A stretch of 64,000 nucleotides of DNA from Dolosigranulum pigrum ATCC 51524 (GTDB taxonomy: Bacteria > Bacillota > Bacilli > Lactobacillales > Carnobacteriaceae_A): NCBI RefSeq assembly GCF_000245815.1, contig NZ_JH601103.1, forward strand, positions 1,265,438-1,329,437, written 5' to 3'. This document shows positions 57,045 through 64,000 of the stretch, piece after piece; the stretch's first letter is position 1; each line of letters starts with the position of its first letter. Under the pieces are notes generated by a model. That model was not told the origin of the DNA and ran no database searches. It saw nothing but the letters and a program-made list of their open reading frames with translations. Position numbers and translations under genes: made by a program.

Positions 57045-58424
57045 TTATTTATAAATATCGATCGAGTCTGGGAGTGTGTCTCCCCATTCACTCGCTTCGT
57101 CGACTCCTTTTGAGGAAACTTTATCAAATAAAATTTTAATCGTTTGAAGCAAAATCTGGATGTCGAACAAAAGTGAATAATTCTTAATATAGACCAGATC
57201 GAACTTTAATTTTGCCTGGAAATCAGTCGAATATTTCCCGTAAACTTGTGCGTAACCTGTAATACCTGCTCGCACATTATGACGCAACTCATAATACGGA
57301 TTCTCTTCCTTGAACTGTTCAACGAAGAACGGGCGCTCTGGACGTGGACCAACAAGTGACATGTCACCACGCAAAACATTAATCAATTGCGGTAACTCAT
57401 CGATTCGAAGTGAGCGCAAATACTTACCAACTGTTGTCACTCGCGAGTCATTCGCTTGCGCTAAGACCGGACCAGAATCCTTCTCGGCGGTAGCACTCAT
57501 CGTACGGAATTTCAAAATAGAAAACTCTCGCTGATCAAGCGTTATCCGTGTTTGTTTATAAAAAACAGGCCCCTTCGATGTTGCTTTAATCAGCAAGGCA
57601 GTTACTAACATAATCGGCGAAGCCAAAATAAGTAATATCACTGAAATCAAAATATCGCCGGCACGCTTGAGCAGATCATCTTCTGGACTAATATGAAACA
57701 TCGACAATTCCAAGATACTCTCATCTTCAATCGTCATCACATTCGCTGACACCATCTTCAATGTCTCGAAAGTTGTTGGTAAGAAGAGCTTCTTGTCGTG
57801 CATCAGTGCTAATCGGTACAGATCACCGGTCAATTCCGGTCGACTATTATCGACTAAATAGATAATATCAATCGACTCAATTAGCTGTTCAATATGCTCT
57901 TGCACATGTCCCGTAATCACCGCTTCGATAACGTGACGGTTGTTCTTAGCCATCGCGAAGTTCTGCACCACTTGTCGGCACTGCTCCTCATCCCCGATAA
58001 CCACGACTTTCTTACTACCAGATAGCTTCAAATACAGTTTAAAAATAACAATCCGCCAAAGTGACAAAATAATCGTACTTGTAATCAAGCTAATTAAAAT
58101 GACCGTTCGCGGGAAAGTAAATAATCGCCCAAAGAACGTCATCGCCATAATAAGCACCGACATAATAAGTTGAATAATAAGAGTCAGTAAAATCAAATCC
58201 GTCTTGCGCTTATTATACATCACATAGATCCCGAGCAAAATATTCAACACAATAAAGGAAATAAAAATATAGATTCGTGTTTTCTCATATGCCAAGTAAT
58301 TATACGGCAAATCGCCTTGATAGCGTAAGAAAAAAGCTAAATAAATACTAACATGATACAATAATACATCTGAGATTAGAATAATCATCTTCTTCGTTCG
58401 GTCAAATCCACCAGTATTACTCAT
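57045..58424 (-). CDS. polyprenyl-phosphate sugar phosphotransferase (WbaP/EPS-type)
   Basis: About 459 residues. Four to five N-terminal membrane helices, a CoA-binding-like Rossmann domain (KKVVVIGDEEQCRQVVQNFA), a fifth helix (ILISVILLILASPIML), then the bacterial sugar transferase domain with KGPVFYKQTRI, FSILKFRTM, LRSLRIDELPQLINVLRGDMSLVGPRPERP and NVRAGITGYAQVYGKYS. Adds the first sugar-1-phosphate to undecaprenyl phosphate. Start ATG 58424 (or 58427) follows AGGAGG; the frame upstream of it overlaps wecB and is not used. Confidence 0.93.
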   Translation of the reverse strand: MSNTGGFDRTKKMIILISDVLLYHVSIYLAFFLRYQGDLPYNYLAYEKTRIYIFISFIVLNILLGIYVMYNKRKTDLILLTLIIQLIMSVLIMAMTFFGRLFTFPRTVILISLITSTIILSLWRIVIFKLYLKLSGSKKVVVIGDEEQCRQVVQNFAMAKNNRHVIEAVITGHVQEHIEQLIESIDIIYLVDNSRPELTGDLYRLALMHDKKLFLPTTFETLKMVSANVMTIEDESILELSMFHISPEDDLLKRAGDILISVILLILASPIMLVTALLIKATSKGPVFYKQTRITLDQREFSILKFRTMSATAEKDSGPVLAQANDSRVTTVGKYLRSLRIDELPQLINVLRGDMSLVGPRPERPFFVEQFKEENPYYELRHNVRAGITGYAQVYGKYSTDFQAKLKFDLVYIKNYSLLFDIQILLQTIKILFDKVSSKGVDEASEWGDTLPDSIDIYK

Positions 58425-59565
58425 CATACCCCTCCTGACGATTCTTATCTTGGAAAAATTCTCGTAACACGGCAACAATGCGTTCACTCGCATGGCCATC
58501 CCCATATGGATTCTTGGCCTGAGCCATCCGTTCATAACTTGCTCTATCAGTTAATAGTTGCTTCGTCTCAGCATAAACGGTCTCAGGATGAGTCCCGACC
58601 AACTTCAACGTCCCTGCTTCGATTCCTTCCGGGCGCTCAGTCGTATCGCGCAATACAAGAACAGGAATATCTAAGGCGGGCGCTTCTTCCTGCAAGCCGC
58701 CTGAATCGGTTAAGATAACCGTTGCCTTAGCCATCAGTTGATGAAACACTTCTACCGATAAAGGCTCACATAAGTGGACGTGTTCATTGTCCGCCAGATG
58801 TTCCGCCACCAATTCTTGCACATTCGGATTCAGATGAACGGGCATAATCACATTTAACTCATCGAACTCAGCGGTTAACCGATTAATTACCGTAAACACC
58901 TGCTGCATCGGTTGACCAAAATTTTCACGCCGATGCATCGTCAGTAAAATAACCGGTTTATCTTCATCTTTAGGGACTAACTCCAAGACAGGGTGCGACT
59001 GCTGCATCTCCTTGGTATAAGCCAGTGCATCAATCGCCGTATTCCCTGTCACTGTAATGGCATCAACTGGTTTATTCTCTTGCAATAAATTAGCTTGCGC
59101 TTGCTTAGTCGGCGCAAAATATAGATCGGCAATATTATCAATCATTTGGCGATTCACTTCTTCTGGGAACGGGAAGGACTTATCATACGTCCGCAAGCCT
59201 GCCTCTACATGAGCAACTGGAATCTTTTGGTAGTAGGCTGCTAACGCTGCTGAAAAACTTGTCGTCGTATCACCATGAACTAGGATCATATCGCAAGCTT
59301 CTTTAATAAAAATCTCCTCTAATCCTTTCAACACATCTGCTGTGATATGTGACAGTGACTGATTCGGCTTCATAATGTCCAAATCATAATCTGGCTCAAT
59401 ATCAAATACATCAAGCACTTGATCCAACATCTCTCGGTGTTGGGCCGATACAATGACGACAACTTCAAATTCAGCGGGAAATTGCTTTAATGTATGAATA
59501 ACCGGCGCCATCTTAATAGCTTCCGGTCGTGTCCCGAAGACAACACCAATTTTTTTCCTTACCAT
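58417..59565 (-). CDS. wecB: UDP-N-acetylglucosamine 2-epimerase (non-hydrolysing)
   Basis: 382 residues. Makes UDP-ManNAc from UDP-GlcNAc. It has FGTRPEAIKMAPVI, SAQHREMLDQVLDVF, VHGDTTTSFSAALAAYY, HVEAGLRTYDKSFPFPEEVNR, TMHRRENFG and DSGGLQEEAP. Overlaps the next gene by a few bases. With ugd nearby it could lead to ManNAc or ManNAcA in the polymer (inference). Confidence 0.96.
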   Translation of the reverse strand: MVRKKIGVVFGTRPEAIKMAPVIHTLKQFPAEFEVVVIVSAQHREMLDQVLDVFDIEPDYDLDIMKPNQSLSHITADVLKGLEEIFIKEACDMILVHGDTTTSFSAALAAYYQKIPVAHVEAGLRTYDKSFPFPEEVNRQMIDNIADLYFAPTKQAQANLLQENKPVDAITVTGNTAIDALAYTKEMQQSHPVLELVPKDEDKPVILLTMHRRENFGQPMQQVFTVINRLTAEFDELNVIMPVHLNPNVQELVAEHLADNEHVHLCEPLSVEVFHQLMAKATVILTDSGGLQEEAPALDIPVLVLRDTTERPEGIEAGTLKLVGTHPETVYAETKQLLTDRASYERMAQAKNPYGDGHASERIVAVLREFFQDKNRQEGYDE

Positions 59566-59577
59566 CGACTCACTCCT

Positions 59578-60498
59578 CTATAACCAGCGCTGTTTTAGAC
59601 GACGAACATCTAACAACAACCGGTCCACTAATGTTATTTCCTTAAACTCTCGTAATTCTTGCCGTCTCTCTGCTGGTACCTCGAGCTGTTCTAAGCCACT
59701 ATAGATCGACAGCATCTGGCGTTTGACAAATTTTCGTTCAGCTGGCTGTTCTAAGTCATGATACAGCTCGGTCATCCGATGTAAGATCTCCCTGTATGAC
59801 TCGAAGGAGCGCAACTTCTGTAGGTTCGAACGATCTGTCATAGTTGAAGCTAAACGATAACGTCGCTGATACAAGGCTTGATTCACATAAACCATTGACT
59901 CAACTAATGTAAACAACTTCAAAGTAAACCACTCATCTTCATGAATAATCCCCTCTGGAAAGCGCACGTTTCCCTCTGTTAACACCGCTCGCTTCGTCAT
60001 ATACAGACAGGGTGAAGGATGATACGACTTCCGCAAGACTGACCATAACTGCTTGCCCGTATACAGCACCTCTTCTTCCAACACATGGCTAAAATTATAC
60101 TGATTAACAGCCATATCTGGAAGAAGGTGTTGTTGGATGACATCGGCGTTGAAGCGCACTAAATCGGCTTGATCACGTTCAGCTGCCGCCACCAATACTT
60201 GAACCGCTTCGGGCACTATGAGATCATCTGCATCAACAAATAATATGTACTTCCCTGTCGCTTGTGCCAATCCTTCATTGCGGACCGCGCCTTGTTTTTT
60301 ATTTTCTTGATTCAATATTAAGTGGAAGTCACCCGGATGCTGCTTCAGTAAATAGGGCGTGGTATCCGTTGAGCCATCATCAATGACAATGAGCTCAATC
60401 GACTCGTAGGTCTGGCTCATAATCGATGCCAAACACTCCTCCACATACCGCTCTACATTATAGGTCGGAATAATCACCGATACAACCGGTTCACTCAT
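59578..60498 (-). CDS. GT2-family glycosyltransferase
   Basis: 306 residues. The GT-A domain begins VSVIIPTYNVERYVEECLASI; DDGSTD and the metal-binding FVDADDL are present. It adds a sugar to the lipid-linked repeat; donor and linkage cannot be read. A basic C-terminal tail (LLLDVRRLKQRWL) could sit on the membrane. 12 bases before wecB. Confidence 0.9.
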   Translation of the reverse strand: MSEPVVSVIIPTYNVERYVEECLASIMSQTYESIELIVIDDGSTDTTPYLLKQHPGDFHLILNQENKKQGAVRNEGLAQATGKYILFVDADDLIVPEAVQVLVAAAERDQADLVRFNADVIQQHLLPDMAVNQYNFSHVLEEEVLYTGKQLWSVLRKSYHPSPCLYMTKRAVLTEGNVRFPEGIIHEDEWFTLKLFTLVESMVYVNQALYQRRYRLASTMTDRSNLQKLRSFESYREILHRMTELYHDLEQPAERKFVKRQMLSIYSGLEQLEVPAERRQELREFKEITLVDRLLLDVRRLKQRWL

Positions 60499-60520
60499 TG
60501 CGTTCCCTCCTCTTACCTCT

Positions 60521-61576
60521 TTAACTTAACCATTGTCGCACTGTATAAAATATAGCAGCCGACCCGCGTTCAACGGCTAACCGTCCCTTCATCAGTCGCA
60601 GTGCCCATCGATAATGACCGGCCAATAACGCACGCATTAACTGCCGACGAAACACATTGGTCTCTTGAGACGCAAATGATCGATCAATATAACGGCTAAC
60701 TTGTTCCTGAGCCATAACTGCTTGTAGACGCTGGGCTTGCTCACCCACACTTAACGGACAATCTGAATGAGACAAATTGACAACTTCCAAATAAACAGCC
60801 TGCCAATACGCTTCTTGAATAAGCGGTCGGAACCGATCCGACATCCCCCAGCTATCTATCAAACAGTCTAACTTCTGCGCAATCTGACTTTCTAACTCAA
60901 ATCGCTTCGCACGAAAGCGTCGAATCGCTGATCCAGGATGCTTGACGTAATGATAATAGACTTGACGATTCACCCCGATTGAGGACACTTCCGCTAACAC
61001 ATCAAGGTTGAAGAGCGCATCTTGTCCCACCACTTGATCCGTAAACTGAGCCCCAATCTCCGCTAAAAATTCTCGCTTATATAGCTTATTCCACAACGCA
61101 TAAGGTGAATTATAATAGTAATTTCCAAAATGATCTCGCACCATCTCGGTAGTTGTTAAATTCGGAAAAGCAGGCAGGCGCACTTCATTCAAATGAGGTG
61201 AACCAGCAATTGCGACCTCATAGCCAAAAACTAACAAATCAGTCGGTTTCACTAGTAACTGCGCTCGGTTGTCCTCAATCAAGGTAGGTTCCAAATAATC
61301 ATCCGGATCAGCGAAATAAATATACTCGCCTTTAGCTTGGGCAAGTCCTGCATTACGCGCCATCCCGGAGCCTAGATTTTCTTGATGAATCACGTGAATC
61401 ATCTGATCTGAATATTGGGCCTGAAACTGATCGCATATTCTCCCAGACTGATCCGTCGACCCATCATCTACCAAGATTAACTCCCACGCCTGCGATGATT
61501 GCGCCAGCACCGACTGAAGTGCTCTATGTAAATGTTCCTCCACATTATAGACCGGCATAATAATTGAAATAAACAC
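60521..61576 (-). CDS. GT2-family glycosyltransferase
   Basis: About 351 residues from a GTG start (MFISIIMPVYNVEEHLHRALQ). It has VDDGSTDQSG and FADPDDYLEP; the first Asp of the usual DxD is in DPDD. The longer frame to 61672 begins upstream of GGGAGGG, which lies at proper distance from the GTG, so I use 61576. First gene of the minus-strand polysaccharide run, divergent from galE. Confidence 0.88.
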   Translation of the reverse strand: MFISIIMPVYNVEEHLHRALQSVLAQSSQAWELILVDDGSTDQSGRICDQFQAQYSDQMIHVIHQENLGSGMARNAGLAQAKGEYIYFADPDDYLEPTLIEDNRAQLLVKPTDLLVFGYEVAIAGSPHLNEVRLPAFPNLTTTEMVRDHFGNYYYNSPYALWNKLYKREFLAEIGAQFTDQVVGQDALFNLDVLAEVSSIGVNRQVYYHYVKHPGSAIRRFRAKRFELESQIAQKLDCLIDSWGMSDRFRPLIQEAYWQAVYLEVVNLSHSDCPLSVGEQAQRLQAVMAQEQVSRYIDRSFASQETNVFRRQLMRALLAGHYRWALRLMKGRLAVERGSAAIFYTVRQWLS

Positions 61577-61657
61577 GACCTTCCCTCCCATCTTGTCTAT
61601 TTTAACATAAATCACGAGGCAATTCTTCCTTAATATTATGGTTTTCCCCGGTTTTAA

Positions 61658-61666
61658 TGCTATAAT
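61658..61666 (+). promoter_or_regulatory. extended -10 promoter of galE
   Basis: TGCTATAAT (TG one base before a perfect TATAAT) 33 bases upstream of the galE ATG, no good -35, which extended -10 promoters tolerate. Confidence 0.65.
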
Positions 61667-61698
61667 GAACAAAACACCTCCAAAGAAAGGATTATATT

Positions 61699-62715
61699 AT
61701 GAGTATTTTAGTCACTGGTGGAGCTGGTTATATCGGCTCCCATACTGTTGTTGAATTATTGAATAAAAATTATGAAGTCATCATTGTGGACGACTTCTCG
61801 AATGCGCATCCAGAAGTACTTGACCGAATTGAAACCATTGCTGGCAAGCGTCCAATCTTTTATGAAGTTGATATTAACAACCGAACTGAATTAAAAAAAG
61901 TATTCGACAAACATGATGATCTACAAGCGGTCATTCATTTTGCCGGTTATAAGGCTGTGGGAGAATCAGTCGCTCACCCCTTAATGTATTATCGCAATAA
62001 CCTGTTAGGAACCATCGTCTTGATGGAACTGATGGATGAATACCAAGTCAAAAAGCTTGTTTTCAGCTCAAGTGCAACCGTCTATGGCATGCACAATGAA
62101 GCACCCTTCACAGAAGATATGCCACTATCGACAACCAATCCATATGGGTCAACGAAGCTCTTTATCGAACAGTTTATCGAAGATCAGTATACGGCCGATA
62201 ATGAATGGTCGGCGGCAAACTTACGCTACTTTAATCCGATTGGTGCGCATCCAAGTGGTCAGATGGGCGAAGATCCGTCCGCCACACCAAATAACTTGAT
62301 GCCTTACATTACCCAAGTCGCAGTGGGCAAACGTGAGCAACTGCAAGTATTCGGTGATGATTACGAGACCCCAGACGGAACGGGTGTCAGAGACTACATC
62401 CACGTCGTTGATCTGGCTCTCGGTCACTTGAAGGCACTCGAATATGTCTTAGATTCAACCGGTGCACAGGCATTCAACTTAGGAACCGGTGAAGGCTACT
62501 CTGTTCTTGACTTAGTAAAAACGTTCCAAGATGTTAATCAAGTAGATGTGCCTTACAGCATTGCACCGCGTCGTCCCGGCGATATTGCCACAAGTTACGC
62601 CGACGTAACGAAGGCAAAAGACGTATTGAATTGGTCAGCTCAACTCAGCATTAAAGACATGTGTCGCGATGCTTGGAACTGGCAGAAAAATAACCCCGAA
62701 GGCTATACCGATTAA
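61699..62715 (+). CDS. galE: UDP-glucose 4-epimerase
   Basis: 338 residues. Interconverts UDP-Glc and UDP-Gal. It has VTGGAGYIGSHTVVELL, HFAGYKAVGESV, FSSSATVYG, the catalytic Y-x3-K in NPYGSTKLFIE, LRYFNPIGAHPSGQMGEDP and GTGVRDYIHVVDLALGH. AAAGGA before the ATG. It supplies UDP-Gal (or UDP-GalNAc) to the divergent polysaccharide genes. Confidence 0.97.
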   Translation: MSILVTGGAGYIGSHTVVELLNKNYEVIIVDDFSNAHPEVLDRIETIAGKRPIFYEVDINNRTELKKVFDKHDDLQAVIHFAGYKAVGESVAHPLMYYRNNLLGTIVLMELMDEYQVKKLVFSSSATVYGMHNEAPFTEDMPLSTTNPYGSTKLFIEQFIEDQYTADNEWSAANLRYFNPIGAHPSGQMGEDPSATPNNLMPYITQVAVGKREQLQVFGDDYETPDGTGVRDYIHVVDLALGHLKALEYVLDSTGAQAFNLGTGEGYSVLDLVKTFQDVNQVDVPYSIAPRRPGDIATSYADVTKAKDVLNWSAQLSIKDMCRDAWNWQKNNPEGYTD

Positions 62716-62727
62716 TATATTCAAAAC

Positions 62728-62767
62728 CCCAGCCCGATTGAGCAATTAACTGCTCAATCGGGCTGGG
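62728..62767. terminator. strong hairpin after galE
   Basis: CCCAGCCCGATTGAGCA / TGCTCAATCGGGCTGGG with a six-base loop; the T-run is weak on the plus strand (AAATTTAAAATTT). It lies between two convergent genes. Confidence 0.7.
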
Positions 62768-62788
62768 AAATTTAAAATTTCAATACCT

Positions 62789-63130
62789 TTATTTTATAAG
62801 GCCTGCGCGTTTTCTGGTTATAAATACATCAATGACACCTACAATAAGAGCAATCGAACCACTGTAAGCAAATCCTAACCAACCAATGATGTATAAGAAT
62901 ATATATATCATTAACGATCTATAAAAATCATATTTCGTTAACTGATAAAAATCTACCCAATGAAACCATGCCTTCGCAATTAAACCTAGTACGATAAACA
63001 AAAAGATAACATGTCCTGCTGTAAAAAGGTAAGGAAATTCCGCTCCAAATCCGCTAATTACATTCATACTTGTAAACATGGACAAACTCATCGCTAAAAC
63101 ACCGGTAACGCCAGTATAATAACAATACAT
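62789..63130 (-). CDS. small multi-span membrane protein
   Basis: 113 residues with three or four hydrophobic helices (about 5-25, 30-52, 72-92, 92-106) and a basic end (TRKRAGLIK). No family recognised. GGAGGG eight bases before the ATG supports translation. It stands alone between a terminator and a long AT-rich gap. Confidence 0.65.
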   Translation of the reverse strand: MYCYYTGVTGVLAMSLSMFTSMNVISGFGAEFPYLFTAGHVIFLFIVLGLIAKAWFHWVDFYQLTKYDFYRSLMIYIFLYIIGWLGFAYSGSIALIVGVIDVFITRKRAGLIK

Positions 63131-63509
63131 TATGTGATCCCTCCATTATCTATACTGTCTTATTACATCAATCACTCTATTACAGAGTCAACCGGAGGCC
63201 ATCCCCAATTGAAATAAAATAAAAACCCTTACAAATTAATACTAACAAAAATTATAGCTATAGAGCAAGTATTTAACCAAAAATACGAAAATGCCTTAAT
63301 ATCCAATATGACATCTATTTCACATATCACGCTTACCAAACAAATAGCTTTTTCCAGCAATGTCGTCATCCTTTCTTTTGATGTTGTCCTTTCATTATAT
63401 ATATTACATTTTTAAGGCTTGTTGTGATAGGAATTGTTAGCACTAAAAAAGCTCTCTATTTATGGATAGAGAGCGACTTTCACGATGATTATTATTTCTA
63501 GAGCAGTTA
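63131..63509. other. 379-base AT-rich intergenic region
   Basis: No credible gene. Apart from the terminator at 63446-63476 I see only AT-rich sequence; a promoter for the 113-codon gene must be here, but no clear pair of boxes is visible. Confidence 0.4.
63446..63476 (-). terminator. terminator of the YihY-family gene
   Basis: The minus strand reads GCTCTCTA, eight bases, TAGAGAGC, then TTTTTTAGTG, about 35 bases after the stop. Confidence 0.85.
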
Positions 63510-64000
63510 TCAATCAATAATCGATAAGGTTTGGAGAAGTTTGATGAAGCGACTATTATCGCCTTTTACTTCAATCTCACCCTGTTGTTCGATTAAGTAC
63601 GCATTCAGCATGCCGCCAATCAGCACCATCATATTCACCTTCTGCAGAACAGAGAGAATAATTAAGAAACCGCCCAGCAAGGTGACCAGAATCGACCCCG
63701 GAGGAATGTAGGCCAAGACTAATAAGTAAATAATACTAGCAATGAAAATTGAACCGGTCGCTAAGAGTGCTCCCGGGATCACTTGACGCCAAGATTGATG
63801 CGCATTCGGTCCAAAACGGTACAAGAAGCACCACGTAAAGAATGTCGCTAGTAACAAAATAATTCCACGTAATATACCAGTTAATTGACATACATAAATG
63901 ACCATCCCCACTGCTCCAAACCAGCCTAACAAGACGAGTAAGAATACAAAGGCATATAGTCGCGTCACAATAATATGGCGACGACTCGGCACACCATACG
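63510..64000 (-). CDS. YihY/BrkB-family membrane protein, 5' end cut by window edge
   Basis: At least 163 residues of an inner-membrane protein with about four helices in view. The segment FLYRFGPNAHQSWRQVIPGALLATGSIFIASIIYLLV matches the YihY/UPF0761 consensus (LYR-x-P-N ... W-x-x-x-x-PGA). The frame is open through the last base of the window, so the N-terminus lies beyond it. The family was once called RNase BN in error; its real role, possibly transport or envelope function, is unsettled. Confidence 0.85.
   Translation of the reverse strand, partial: YGVPSRRHIIVTRLYAFVFLLVLLGWFGAVGMVIYVCQLTGILRGIILLLATFFTWCFLYRFGPNAHQSWRQVIPGALLATGSIFIASIIYLLVLAYIPPGSILVTLLGGFLIILSVLQKVNMMVLIGGMLNAYLIEQQGEIEVKGDNSRFIKLLQTLSIID

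Noticed and set aside
1..64000. CRISPR arrays, tRNA or rRNA genes
   Set aside because: No regularly spaced repeats, tRNA cloverleaf sequences or rRNA segments were noticed on reading; a tRNAscan or CRISPR finder run was not possible.

Overview
The window reads as chromosomal DNA of a low-GC Gram-positive bacterium, most likely a member of the Lactobacillales (an Aerococcaceae- or Carnobacteriaceae-like coccus is my best guess). The reasons are strong AGGAGG-type ribosome binding sites, a CIRCE-controlled hrcA-grpE-dnaK-dnaJ operon, a DinR/LexA-type SOS operator, PepV, a DUF3013-prmA pair, a split glycine decarboxylase and a huge sortase-anchored subtilase. No rRNA, tRNA or CRISPR array was seen. 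All family calls come from reading motifs; no database was searched.

Layout. 0-5.7 kb: an alpha/beta hydrolase cut by the window edge, a small sigma-H/ComX-like protein, a prepilin peptidase, a 3-methyladenine glycosylase broken by an amber codon, a sirtuin and lepA. 6-13.3 kb: one 2443-residue cell-wall-anchored S8 protease. 13.9-20.3 kb: aldehyde dehydrogenase, then the CIRCE heat-shock operon. 20.4-24.5 kb: ribF-truB, a CLC chloride transporter with a Gln at the gating position, and a nucleoside deoxyribosyltransferase. 24.6-30.8 kb: the gcvT-gcvH-gcvPA-gcvPB glycine cleavage operon and pepV. 31-32 kb: three small orphan proteins, two of them diverged copies of each other. 32.1-35.9 kb: nnrD, a pseudouridine synthase and an SOS-controlled Y-family polymerase with a YolD-like partner.

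36-47 kb is an accessory region. It starts with the tail of a DUF2075 helicase coupled to a MazG-like pyrophosphohydrolase, and an IS66 remnant that has lost its transposase. A TPP-riboswitch-controlled double-length YkoF protein follows. Then comes a probable four-gene defence operon, read right to left: a fused AAA ATPase/DUF4435 (PARIS-like) protein, a small N6-methylase-like subunit, a 1456-residue GIY-YIG/helicase/methylase protein, and a reverse transcriptase of the antiphage (Abi/DRT-like) kind. This operon is the best candidate in the window for an undescribed system.

47.3-52.3 kb returns to core genes: dtd, a rel gene split by a frameshift into two overlapping ORFs, deoC, prmA and a DUF3013 gene. 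52.4-62.7 kb is a surface polysaccharide locus: a 4,6-dehydratase, a UDP-sugar dehydrogenase, an LCP ligase, a TagO-like initiating transferase, a WbaP-like phosphosugar transferase, WecB, two GT2 glycosyltransferases and galE. The window ends with a small membrane protein and a partial YihY/BrkB-family protein.
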